In this document: one piece after another, positions 27,729 through 37,342 of the stretch | Position numbering within the stretch: the stretch's first letter is position 1 | How the letters are laid out: every line of letters begins with the position of its first letter | DNA from: Prevotella sp. | GTDB lineage: Bacteria > Bacteroidota > Bacteroidia > Bacteroidales > Dysgonomonadaceae | Reading direction: 5' to 3' | DNA length: 64,000 bases | NCBI GenBank assembly: GCA_031285625.1 | Contig: JAITVV010000011.1 | Coordinates: forward strand, 1 to 64,000 | Notes under the pieces: generated by a model | Seen by the model: only the letters and a program-made list of their open reading frames with translations | Told to the model about the DNA's origin: nothing | The model's database searches: none | Translations under genes and position numbers: made by a program

Positions 27729-30700
27729 TTATTTAAATATGAATGAAAGAATATTTGACATAAGATCATATCGTTCTTTCTCATCTTTAATTACCTCAAA
27801 AGGGAATCCCAATACACATGTCTTATAACTTCCATTATAAGCAACACCCGCACTCAGATTATTTTCCGAGTACCTGAATATTGTATAGCTATTCTCGCCC
27901 ACAGGCTCTATGGCATCAGGAGATTCTACAGCATAGCAATCGGCATTCAGCTTCGAATGGAACTCGTAGTTTCCTGATAATACAGGAAGTGGAGAGGCAA
28001 TACATTTCACTTTACCTTCTACAGCAGCCCTGTCAACACGCCATTTATATTTCAATATATCAGCAGCAAACTGCTGATCTTCTTTCAATGGGTTTTCAGT
28101 ATCCCACAAATCAGAGGCTACATAGGCCCCACTAATAAATATATTACCTCCCTGCTTACAATATTCAGTGATCTTATTTTGTAATTCTACAGGGAAAGTT
28201 TTAAACTCAGCAGGATAAACACCTCTTCCTATTTTTGTTTGTTTTTGCTTTCCTAATATAAGGTCAACCAGTTTATATGATTTCATATCCACTTTATCAG
28301 AAACAATGGCATCGCGGCTCGCTGATACAAAAGAATACCCGGCATAGGCAATAGCAGCACCATGAATAGAAGGAAAATCGAATGTATTTCCTGCAACTAC
28401 CTTTGACTCAAAATTAGCATTACTGGCACCAAATCCGGGAGCATCATCATCCATCCAGGGAATAATCCTTCTGAATTCGTACTGGTTACCAATATAATTA
28501 TACTCTACCTTATCAGGCACACCATGATCTATAAAGTCTAAGAATCCTGCAATACTATCTGTAGATGCGAAACTATATGGTGCTGATATACGATCAAAAC
28601 CATTCACAATCAACACTTGTCCTTTTTCGTTTGATTTACGGCAAACCGAGAGTATCTCTGAAGGGAAACTCTCACCTCCGTCATTTACAGCAGCTATTTT
28701 ATAACTATAAATCTTATCTTTTTCTATCGGCAAAATAGCATTGGATTTACTTACAATCTGTCCATTGTCAAAGTCACCATCACCAATACGGGTATAAATA
28801 ATATATCTATCCGGCGTTGCTGTCGGTTCCGACACATCATTCACAGGAACCCAGTTTAGCTTTACTTGTGTATCACCTGAAAATTCTGCACTGAAAGATG
28901 TAACAGGTAATGGTTGTACGACAAAATCATTTCCATATTGATAAGCCACAAACTTAAGCATCCCCTTATAAATAGATCTGCTAACAGTAAACCTGAAACG
29001 TGGATCAAGACCATATTTCATATCAGCAAAATTCTGATGCGATAATAGCTCAAGAAGCATAGTAGGCACATTGGGTACACGGGCCTCACTGTATGACCTG
29101 TTCCACATATGCCTGCGTGTCCATTCCGGTTCGTATTTTAACCGTATATCTTTCACAATCTCATCCATAATAATATTAGTGAGATCGCGGGATGCCCAGC
29201 GAGACTTACCATTATCAAATATCTCTTCATTATGATGTGTCATATATATACCCAATGTCCCAATAATAGAATCATTAAATGTTGTTCCCGCATCGGTATG
29301 AAAGGCCATTGCCAGATCGACCGGAATATTCAACCCATCGCTCTTAGGTAAAACAGAAGAACCTCCTGCTATATAGTTCACCCAGAAGCCCCGGCTTTGA
29401 TAGTCATCGGTATAATCATTCTTACTTTCACTCTTATTATAAACACTATCCGGTGCCCCAGCCCACTGTAGCCAATATCTGGCTCCTTCGGTATACCGCG
29501 GATAACCACTTATTTCCGGTTTATAGTCTATAACAGGAAGCTTCTTTATATTGTCAGCATCAATAGATTCAGAACTTTTTGCATTATCAGTAACTACACC
29601 ACTTGAATGAGGTAAGCGGGCAATATTACCCATTCCCCCTCCTATCTTTACAGCATCTGCCGTAATTACGCGTCCGGCTTTATTACTTTTATTGCTAAGA
29701 ACAATCTTTAGATTTTCATTTACTCCTTTGTCAAAAGAGAAAAAGCCCAGGAATATCCATGTTCCACCACCCATTTTCTGGTTAATACTAAATTCGGTTT
29801 TTCCCCCTAAGTGATAAACTGTATATTTGGCATCATCTGCACTGTTTTTTAAAGTTTTATATGAAATATACACCCCATATTGGCCTTTTTCCGGTATATC
29901 GGGAATCCACTCACAAAAGCTTTCATCACCTTTGCTTATTGTTTTCACCTGACGATAAGAGCCCGATCTGAATGGATTTTCTCCATCCAGATATGACTCT
30001 TTCAAATTTGCAAACCCTTCTAGTAAGCCAGCTGTCCAGCTGTCTTTTCCATTTTCTTCTCTATAAATGGAATTACTTTTAACCTTATCGTTGTCTACTA
30101 TTATTTCATGTTTTTGAATATCTCTTTCGCGTGGCAATAATACATTTGCCCCTGCATTTTCCAGCATAGGTACTAAATATGGCAATACATAACTTTGCGT
30201 ATACAAGTCTTCCACCGTTTGCAGTACACGAGCGCGTTGCCATTCCCATCGTGCCAGTTTTTGCTCATAATACCATCCATGACTCTGCCACAATGCCAAG
30301 TGATGGTTTTCTAATCCTTTCCCGGCTGTATATGGTTTTGATAAATTCCTAATCAGAGGTTTGTCTAATTTATTCGCGAATAAATCTTTTTTGTTTCGGG
30401 CAAATAAAACAAGATCTTCAATCTTTTGAGTATCAGTTATGAGTTCTAATTTATATTTTTTATATTCAGATGGGAGGATATCCCTTATTCGGGAATAGAC
30501 ATCCTCTACATCCTTTTGATTAACAGGTATATATGACAAATTAACTCCGGCAAATAAACTGATTGTTTTCTTTTTTATGTCAACCGAATCTATTTTCACC
30601 TTACCGACAGTTACATCTTTATTAGCAAACCCTGTAAGGTAGTTTCCTATCTCGGAACGAATATGTTCTGAAATATCCTGTGCTTTTATTTCATGGATTG

Positions 30701-30752
30701 AAAAACATGAGATAAATAAAATAGAAGTAAGTAAAGCTAAACTTTTTTTCAT
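27729..30752 (-). CDS. Amidase_3-like peptidoglycan hydrolase with golvesin-like insert, FN3 and C-terminal Rossmann-like domain
   Basis: A 1007-aa secreted protein (signal peptide 1-24, ending IKAQ). A split N-acetylmuramoyl-L-alanine amidase_3 fold can be traced: H158 region ('LWQSHGW'), E182, 'LENAGANVLLPRERD' (198-211), then after an insert 'VDLAMAFHTDAG' (H485) and 'PTMLLELLSHQNF' (E568). The insert at about 238-375 looks like the golvesin/xanthan-lyase beta domain. An FN3 domain (about 635-730) and a Rossmann-like C-terminus follow. These proteins are often labelled 'xanthan lyase'; the amidase motifs argue for wall cleavage. It is the last gene of the susC-susD operon, 68 nt below susD. 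Confidence 0.8.
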   Translation of the reverse strand: MKKSLALLTSILFISCFSIHEIKAQDISEHIRSEIGNYLTGFANKDVTVGKVKIDSVDIKKKTISLFAGVNLSYIPVNQKDVEDVYSRIRDILPSEYKKYKLELITDTQKIEDLVLFARNKKDLFANKLDKPLIRNLSKPYTAGKGLENHHLALWQSHGWYYEQKLARWEWQRARVLQTVEDLYTQSYVLPYLVPMLENAGANVLLPRERDIQKHEIIVDNDKVKSNSIYREENGKDSWTAGLLEGFANLKESYLDGENPFRSGSYRQVKTISKGDESFCEWIPDIPEKGQYGVYISYKTLKNSADDAKYTVYHLGGKTEFSINQKMGGGTWIFLGFFSFDKGVNENLKIVLSNKSNKAGRVITADAVKIGGGMGNIARLPHSSGVVTDNAKSSESIDADNIKKLPVIDYKPEISGYPRYTEGARYWLQWAGAPDSVYNKSESKNDYTDDYQSRGFWVNYIAGGSSVLPKSDGLNIPVDLAMAFHTDAGTTFNDSIIGTLGIYMTHHNEEIFDNGKSRWASRDLTNIIMDEIVKDIRLKYEPEWTRRHMWNRSYSEARVPNVPTMLLELLSHQNFADMKYGLDPRFRFTVSRSIYKGMLKFVAYQYGNDFVVQPLPVTSFSAEFSGDTQVKLNWVPVNDVSEPTATPDRYIIYTRIGDGDFDNGQIVSKSNAILPIEKDKIYSYKIAAVNDGGESFPSEILSVCRKSNEKGQVLIVNGFDRISAPYSFASTDSIAGFLDFIDHGVPDKVEYNYIGNQYEFRRIIPWMDDDAPGFGASNANFESKVVAGNTFDFPSIHGAAIAYAGYSFVSASRDAIVSDKVDMKSYKLVDLILGKQKQTKIGRGVYPAEFKTFPVELQNKITEYCKQGGNIFISGAYVASDLWDTENPLKEDQQFAADILKYKWRVDRAAVEGKVKCIASPLPVLSGNYEFHSKLNADCYAVESPDAIEPVGENSYTIFRYSENNLSAGVAYNGSYKTCVLGFPFEVIKDEKERYDLMSNILSFIFK

Positions 30753-30820
30753 TGTATATTATTAAAAGAACAGAGGGACGAATCCCTCTGTAAATATTCT
30801 AAAATGAAAAATAACAAAAT

Positions 30821-32302
30821 TTATCTTGGGTTTTGAGTAATGATACCATTATTTTTATCAATTTCATCTTGAGGTATAGGCAATATTTCATCTCGATTGG
30901 CTACAAATCCTTTAAATAATTGAGGGCCTTTACCAAAACGAACCACATCCCAGAAACGGAATCCTTCCATTGCAAGTTCCAGACGTCTTTCTTTCAGAAT
31001 ATCTTCAACTAACTGATCTCCTGATGATGTAATAGCCGGTAATCCAACCCTGTCGCGCAACAGTTTCAAATACTTCTTCGCCTCCCCTTCGTTCTTTGTT
31101 GCACCTCTGGTACAAGCCTCTGCATAATTTAAATATACCTCAGCCAAACGGATAAGCTGGATATTCAGTGGATTATTTCTAATTTCTTTAGAGCGTTCAC
31201 TTGGAGGCAAATAATATTTTTGATTAAAATAACCAGTTCTGTTACGTTCCAGTTTCGCAAAATCTTCTGCAGACTCCCATGCTTTCAGGTCATCTTCGGT
31301 CAACAAAGTTGCATCTTTTCTCTCTGTATCACCAATTGCATCAAATGCATCTGCCAGAGCCTGATATGGCTGATTGATTCCGTAACCGTAAGTTACTCCG
31401 AACGGCATCATCATCAACACATGGAAATTACCGTTATTACTTGTTGCAGCCGATTGTGAAGGCGAATCGTAATGATTTATCTCCAGAATAGATTCAGTAC
31501 TATGCTCTCCAGCCAAAGTAAACTGATAACCATAATCATCTACAAGTTTGTAATCACCGGATTCTATTACTTTCAATGCAGCCGTTTTAGCTTCATCAAA
31601 CTTTTCTTCATACAGATATACTCTGGAAAGCATTGCATAAGCAGCACCTTGTGTAATACGACCTGCATAATCTGCATAGTTAACTTCAGAGCGACGTGGC
31701 AATGCTGCTGCAGCTGCATTCAGGTCAATTTCAATCTGAGCATATACTTCAGCTTTAGGTGTCCGGGGTTTCCCTTTATCCGCAACAGTAGGAGTTGCAG
31801 TCAATAAAGGTACATCACCAAAACATTTTACTAATTCGTGATAGAAATATCCTCTGAGAAAAAGAGCCTCGCCTAGTAATGCATTTTTCTTGTAAACAGA
31901 GAATAATGCATCATCCATCTTGTTAATGCCATCTATGGTTTGATTAGCCTTATTTATAGCCCTGTAGCATAACATATATCTATTTAATATACGTCCATTA
32001 TCAGCAGGATAATCGTAAGCTTCCATACGTGCATACCCGGAAACGTCGGCATCGGAACCACTATAAGTAGCGTCATCGGATAATATATCACCAAATGCCC
32101 ACAATGTCCATGTATACCGGTAGTCTTTCATATCTGAATAAGCTGCGGTCAAAGATTGGAAAGCTTCTTCTTCTGTTTTGAAAAAATTATCGGTAGTAAG
32201 GCTTCCTAACTTACTTTTATCTAGGGCATCATCACAGCTATTCATCAGGAACATACTGAGTCCGATAAATAAACATAATATTTTATTTGTTTTCATTGTC
32301 AT
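30821..32302 (-). CDS. SusD/RagB-family outer-membrane lipoprotein (first pair)
   Basis: A 493-aa surface lipoprotein that forms the lid of the SusC channel. The lipobox cysteine lies in 'LMNSCDDALDKS' after a short signal peptide. TPR-like helices ('EALFLRGYFYHELVKCFGDV') and the C-terminal 'ERRLELAMEGFRFWDVVRFG' are typical of SusD. It starts 12 nt after susC and is followed by an amidase-like gene rather than a glycosidase, which points to cell-wall fragments as ligand. The start may be Met1 or Met3. Confidence 0.93.
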   Translation of the reverse strand: MTMKTNKILCLFIGLSMFLMNSCDDALDKSKLGSLTTDNFFKTEEEAFQSLTAAYSDMKDYRYTWTLWAFGDILSDDATYSGSDADVSGYARMEAYDYPADNGRILNRYMLCYRAINKANQTIDGINKMDDALFSVYKKNALLGEALFLRGYFYHELVKCFGDVPLLTATPTVADKGKPRTPKAEVYAQIEIDLNAAAAALPRRSEVNYADYAGRITQGAAYAMLSRVYLYEEKFDEAKTAALKVIESGDYKLVDDYGYQFTLAGEHSTESILEINHYDSPSQSAATSNNGNFHVLMMMPFGVTYGYGINQPYQALADAFDAIGDTERKDATLLTEDDLKAWESAEDFAKLERNRTGYFNQKYYLPPSERSKEIRNNPLNIQLIRLAEVYLNYAEACTRGATKNEGEAKKYLKLLRDRVGLPAITSSGDQLVEDILKERRLELAMEGFRFWDVVRFGKGPQLFKGFVANRDEILPIPQDEIDKNNGIITQNPR

Positions 32303-32314
32303 ATTCCTTTTTAA

Positions 32315-35300
32315 TTAAAATGTTATACTCACGCCACCTGTTATAGTCATAGCCTGTGGATATGTACCGATATCAACACCTCTACTTAAATAGTTAGTTG
32401 AAGTAATCTGTCCAACTTCAGGGTCTGCTCCGCTATAGTCCGTAAATGTAAACAGGTTTTGTCCTGTTACATATATTCTCAACTTCTGCATATAAGCTTT
32501 CTTTGAAAAAGACACAGGGAATGTATAGCCTAATTGGATATTACGCAAACGCAAATATGATCCATCCTCTACATAGCGGTCAGAAATACGCATATTATCA
32601 TTCACATCACTACCAGCCAGACGAGGTATATTTGTATTTGTATTGTCCGGTCTCCAATAGTTTAATACAGCCACATCTTTATTTGTCACAGAAGAAAGAT
32701 CATATGTATAATAACGCATAGCATTAAATATATCATTACCATATGTACCTCCCCATTGCATATTCAGGTCAAATCCTTTATAACCGAATCCTAGATTGAT
32801 ACCATAAATAAAATCAGGAATAGGATTTCCTATTACAACCTTATCTTGGTCATTTAATGATTCATCTCCATTTGTATTTACAAAAACGACATCTCCTAGT
32901 TGTGCATTTGGTTGTAGTTTCCTTACTTCAGTAAGTTGTGCTTCAGTTTGTACCAGTCCATTTGTCTTATAACCGTAGAATGCTCCTATAGGATCTCCCA
33001 CACGGGTTAATGTTGCATTACCATTTCTTAAAGCGCCCCCTGTTATTGGAGAACCACTACCAATACTTAACATTTTGTTTTTAATTGTAGAGATATTAAA
33101 TCCGACATTGTAACTGAAATCTCCGATCTGATCGCGCCAATCTATATTGAATTCAAATCCTTTATTTTCAGCACTACCAATATTCGTCATCGGACCAGTT
33201 TCAAATCCTAAGTAATTAGGGATAGGTTCGGTAATTAACATGTCCTTTGTTTTCTTATAATAATATTCACCACTAAATGTCAAGCGACCACTTAAGAAGT
33301 TTGCATCAAGTCCGATATTGGTTGACTCTGTCGTTTCCCATTTTACATTTGCATTACCCATTTTTACGGCAACCAAGCCCTGATATAATTGTTGAGCCGA
33401 ACCATTACCAAATAAATATGAATATTGAATATTAGAAGATAATAAGTTCTGATACATATAGTTATCTATATTCTGATTACCTATACGTCCCCAACCGGCT
33501 CTCAATTTTAAAGAAGACACCCATCCTGCATTCAGGTTTTTAAAGAAATCTTCATTCGAAACTTTCCATCCTAAAGCAAATGAAGGGAAGTTACCATATT
33601 GATGATCACTACCAAATCTGGAAGAACCATCGCGACGAATAGAAGCCGTAAACAGATAACGATCATCGAAATCATAGTTGATACGTCCCAGATAAGAAAT
33701 CAAAGCAGACTCATATGCAGTACCTACAGCTGTTGCTGAAGATCCATCTTGTGCTGCATCCAGATATTGTAAATCAAAATCATTATTTGGTGTATTCTTT
33801 TTCGAGCCTTCTAGTGTTTCTGTGCGTCCCCATTCTCTGGTGTAACCGACAAGAGCGTTCACACTGTGTTTTTCAGCAAATGTCCTTGTATAATTTAATG
33901 TGTTTTCCCAAACAAAATAATCAGATTTAAGATAACCGCGAGTAACCATATTCACAGGATTTTTCTGATAACTGGAAACTTCGTAGGTAGGATTAAATAT
34001 ATAATCATCGGTTTTTCTCATATCCACACCGAAACTTGATTTGAACTTAAAGTATTTCAAAAAATTCAGGTCAGCATATATATTTCCAACGATACTGGTT
34101 GTTTTACTTTTATTATTTGTAAAGTCAATATCAGCTACAGGGTTATTATAGTCTACATATGGAGAAAATCCATAATTTCCATCCTCATCACGTACAGGAA
34201 TTACAGGTTCTAGCTTGATTGCAGAGTTTACAATACCGACAGTATTACTTCCTTCCAGAATTTTATTCGTTCTGGATTGAGATATATTCAGATTTGTCCC
34301 TAATACCAGAGTCTTTTTAATAATCGTTTTCTCTATATTTTGTCTAAAAGAAAGACGTTGATAGTCTGTTTTTTTAATCGTACCTTCCTGATCAATATAT
34401 CCTACCCCCAAATTGTATGTATATTCATCAACCATACCACCTGATATTCCCAGATTATAACTTTGAATAGCAGCAGTACGTGTAATTTCTTTCATCCAGT
34501 CTGTAGAAGTGTTGCGATCTACCTTAGAAAGATCGATAGGAGCACTTCCTCTTACTTTATTTATCTCTGTCTGTAGATCATACCATTGAGGTCCATCCAG
34601 TAAGTCGAGTTTATTAACAACCTTACTTGCCCCATAATATGCATCCAATGTTACAGTTGTTTTACCCGCTTTCCCTTGTTTAGTCGTGATCAACACCACA
34701 CCATTTGCACCTCTGGCTCCATAAATAGCTGTAGCCGAGGCATCTTTTAAGATTTCCATCGACTGTATGTCTGACGTACTAAGGTAATCGATGTTACTTA
34801 CAGGCATTCCATCGACTACATATAATGGGTCTGAATTATTAACAGTACCAATACCTCTGATACGTACATTTATAGAACCACCTGGAGCTCCTGAATTTGA
34901 TGTAACGATAACACCCGGAACTTGTCCCTGCAAGGCCTGTGCTACATTGGCTACAGGTTGTCTTGATATCGCATCGGATTTTACTGAAGATATAGCTCCT
35001 GTAACATCACTCTTTTTCATCACTCCATATCCTACAACAATTACCTCATCCATCATCTGGGCATCTTCTTCCATTGTTATACTGATATTTGTCTGATTAC
35101 CTACAGCAATCGATTGAGCTTTGTATCCTATATAAGTAAACACTAATGTAGCATCAGAAGTCGTTGCAATACTATATGCCCCATCTATATCAGTCATAGT
35201 TCCATTAGTAGTTCCCTTTATCGTTACACTAACTCCCACTAAGGGTTCTCCCTGTGAATCTATAACTTTCCCTTGAACTGTAACTCTTGCTTGTTGTTGT

Positions 35301-35413
35301 TCCACAACACCATCTGATTTCAGACTGTAAGCATATATATTTCCTACAGACGAGCAAATTAGCCCGATGGCCAACAAACAAAGAATTTTCATGTGTGTTT
35401 TTGAGTTATTCAT
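32315..35413 (-). CDS. SusC/RagA TonB-dependent receptor (first pair)
   Basis: A 1032-aa outer-membrane importer. After a signal peptide there is a carboxypeptidase-D-like regulatory domain (about 45-115, 'VTVQGKVIDSQGEPLVGVSV'), the SusC hallmark 'MMDEVIVVGYGVMKKSDVTG', the plug ('IRGIGTVNNSDPLYVVDGMP') and a 22-strand barrel ending in 'AMTITGGVSITF'. It imports oligomers with SusD using TonB energy. It is co-transcribed with susD and an amidase-like gene and divergent from the NamZ-MurQ operon. The substrate, probably muropeptides or glycan chains, is inferred from context only. Confidence 0.94.
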   Translation of the reverse strand: MNNSKTHMKILCLLAIGLICSSVGNIYAYSLKSDGVVEQQQARVTVQGKVIDSQGEPLVGVSVTIKGTTNGTMTDIDGAYSIATTSDATLVFTYIGYKAQSIAVGNQTNISITMEEDAQMMDEVIVVGYGVMKKSDVTGAISSVKSDAISRQPVANVAQALQGQVPGVIVTSNSGAPGGSINVRIRGIGTVNNSDPLYVVDGMPVSNIDYLSTSDIQSMEILKDASATAIYGARGANGVVLITTKQGKAGKTTVTLDAYYGASKVVNKLDLLDGPQWYDLQTEINKVRGSAPIDLSKVDRNTSTDWMKEITRTAAIQSYNLGISGGMVDEYTYNLGVGYIDQEGTIKKTDYQRLSFRQNIEKTIIKKTLVLGTNLNISQSRTNKILEGSNTVGIVNSAIKLEPVIPVRDEDGNYGFSPYVDYNNPVADIDFTNNKSKTTSIVGNIYADLNFLKYFKFKSSFGVDMRKTDDYIFNPTYEVSSYQKNPVNMVTRGYLKSDYFVWENTLNYTRTFAEKHSVNALVGYTREWGRTETLEGSKKNTPNNDFDLQYLDAAQDGSSATAVGTAYESALISYLGRINYDFDDRYLFTASIRRDGSSRFGSDHQYGNFPSFALGWKVSNEDFFKNLNAGWVSSLKLRAGWGRIGNQNIDNYMYQNLLSSNIQYSYLFGNGSAQQLYQGLVAVKMGNANVKWETTESTNIGLDANFLSGRLTFSGEYYYKKTKDMLITEPIPNYLGFETGPMTNIGSAENKGFEFNIDWRDQIGDFSYNVGFNISTIKNKMLSIGSGSPITGGALRNGNATLTRVGDPIGAFYGYKTNGLVQTEAQLTEVRKLQPNAQLGDVVFVNTNGDESLNDQDKVVIGNPIPDFIYGINLGFGYKGFDLNMQWGGTYGNDIFNAMRYYTYDLSSVTNKDVAVLNYWRPDNTNTNIPRLAGSDVNDNMRISDRYVEDGSYLRLRNIQLGYTFPVSFSKKAYMQKLRIYVTGQNLFTFTDYSGADPEVGQITSTNYLSRGVDIGTYPQAMTITGGVSITF

Positions 35414-36150
35414 AATACTTTGTTTATTAATTATTTTGATACTTTCCCTATTTACTGTGAATTAATAGCACTGAGCTATCATACATTTTATGAGCAGATT
35501 CCCGATTCAACAATAAGTACTAAAACATGAGAAGATTTAAAGACTAGACTAGACCAGATTCAAAGCTTTTTTTTCATAAGTTCGTTTTATAGAGGTTATA
35601 CATATTTTGAGAAATGAGTCTTAAACTATTGGAATAATTAAGATCGCTATTCGATTTAGAGCTTTACAAATATAAAATGTTTTTATATATCTTTTTAGAG
35701 TCATTTAATTATTTTAATATTTATTATATTTAGTTTGTATATTTTTACATTAATAAAACTATGAATTATATATAAATATCTAATTAAAAGTATTTTAATA
35801 TACAAATAATAAATACAATAAGAATTATATTTTTATATCATACATATATTTTCACATTTATTAAATACAATATGCATTAAAATTAGAACATAGAAGAACA
35901 CAGAAGCCTGAAAAGAAATCTATATATAGAAATATTTAGCAATAATCAGATTCAATAAATATAAATAATTAAATATTTGTATATAAATACAAATTATTGT
36001 TAATTTAATGATTTTAACAAAGTAGAAATTATTCAATTTAAATATATCATCTTATATTTGCTCAATAATCCAACAAAATAAGAACCACATATCATTATAA
36101 TCTCTAATCTTTTATCTTTGGCAATTAAAAACAAATTAAAGGATTAAACT
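35414..36150. other. Divergent promoter region of the peptidoglycan locus
   Basis: About 740 bp of extreme AT content between susC (minus) and namZ (plus), without coding potential. On the minus strand TATATTTG (35674-35667) is a candidate -7 box leaving a ~250-nt susC leader. On the plus strand TATATTTG (36053-36060) and TATCTTTG (36113-36120) are candidates for namZ. No regulator gene adjoins the region. Confidence 0.5.
36113..36120 (+). promoter_or_regulatory. Candidate -7 box for the NamZ operon
   Basis: TATCTTTG fits TAnnTTTG, 30 nt before ATG 36151. An AAAGGA stretch lies close before the start codon. Confidence 0.5.
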
Positions 36151-37317
36151 ATGAAAAGATTAATTAATATAACACTGCTATTCTTATGCACATTGGTTAT
36201 TAATGCGCAAAATGGTCAAGTCATAACAGGAGCAGAATCTATAAATGAGTACTTCCCCTTAATAAAAGGGAAAAGAGTTGCTCTGGTTTCTAATCACACC
36301 GGTATGATAAAGGATCAGCATGTAGTAGATATATTAGTAAAAGAGAATATAAATGTAACAGCTATATTTTCTCCGGAACACGGATTCAGAGGAAATGCCG
36401 ATGCAGGAGAACATGTTGCCAGTTCTGTTGACAAAAAAACAGGAATTCCAATTCGTTCACTGTATGATGGAAAAAGTAGAAAACCCAGCAAACAATCAAT
36501 GGAACTTTTCGATGTTCTTTTATTTGATATTCAAGATGTAGGCCTAAGATTTTACACCTATTATATAACAATGTTCAGATTGATGGACGTGTGCGCAGAA
36601 TATAACAAAGCGATGATCATACTTGACAGACCAAATCCAAACGGGCATTATGTAGATGGTCCCATAATGAATATGAAATACAAATCAGGTGTAGGATACC
36701 TGCCAATCCCCGTAGTACATGGTATGACTCTGGGAGAACTGGCTCTAATGATCAATGGAGAAGGTTGGCTGCCCGAGTCGAAAAAATGTGATATAACAAT
36801 AGTGAAATGCAAAAACTATACGCATAAGACAATGTACCAACTACCGATAGCACCTTCGCCTAATCTGCCAAATATGAAATCAATATATCTGTATCCATCC
36901 ACATGCTTATTTGAAGGCACACCTGTGAGCCTGGGTAGAGGGACATCTTATCCGTTCCAGGTATATGGACACCCTCAAATGAAAGGATATACATTTAGTT
37001 TTACACCCAAAAGCATCCCCGGAGCAAAGAATCCTCCTCTGCTAAATCAAAAATGTTTTGGAGTAGATTTAAGAAATATACCTGACGAAAATATATATAC
37101 AAAAGGTATCGATCTTTCCTACATAATAGACGCTTATAAGAATCTGAAAATGGGAAATAAATTTTTCACCTCATTCTTTGAGAATCTGATTGGCGTTGAT
37201 TATGTAAGGAAAATGATTGTACAAGGTAAATCAGCAGATGAAATTAAGGAAATGTGGAAAGATGATGTTGAAAAGTTCAAACAACAGCGTAAACCATATT
37301 TATTATATGAAGAATAA
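36151..37317 (+). CDS. namZ: NamZ-type exo-beta-N-acetylmuramidase (DUF1343), copy 1
   Basis: A 388-aa protein with a signal peptide (1-20, ending VINAQ). DUF1343 hallmarks are 'VALVSNHTG', 'IFSPEHGFRGNADAGEH', 'DVLLFDIQDVGLRFYTY' and 'LDRPNPNGHYVDGP'. Characterised members (GH171) release MurNAc from the non-reducing end of glycan chains that lack peptides. It leads a plus-strand run that ends with MurK and MurQ. A diverged paralogue lies at 43284-44519. The two may differ in substrate, for example free disaccharides against longer chains; the sequence does not decide this. Confidence 0.9.
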   Translation: MKRLINITLLFLCTLVINAQNGQVITGAESINEYFPLIKGKRVALVSNHTGMIKDQHVVDILVKENINVTAIFSPEHGFRGNADAGEHVASSVDKKTGIPIRSLYDGKSRKPSKQSMELFDVLLFDIQDVGLRFYTYYITMFRLMDVCAEYNKAMIILDRPNPNGHYVDGPIMNMKYKSGVGYLPIPVVHGMTLGELALMINGEGWLPESKKCDITIVKCKNYTHKTMYQLPIAPSPNLPNMKSIYLYPSTCLFEGTPVSLGRGTSYPFQVYGHPQMKGYTFSFTPKSIPGAKNPPLLNQKCFGVDLRNIPDENIYTKGIDLSYIIDAYKNLKMGNKFFTSFFENLIGVDYVRKMIVQGKSADEIKEMWKDDVEKFKQQRKPYLLYEE

Positions 37318-37342
37318 TCACAATCTAAATAAATAACCAAAA

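Noticed and set aside
27729-30752. Xanthan lyase
   Set aside because: That label comes from the inserted golvesin-like domain; no polysaccharide-lyase catalytic region is visible, while amidase_3 motifs are.
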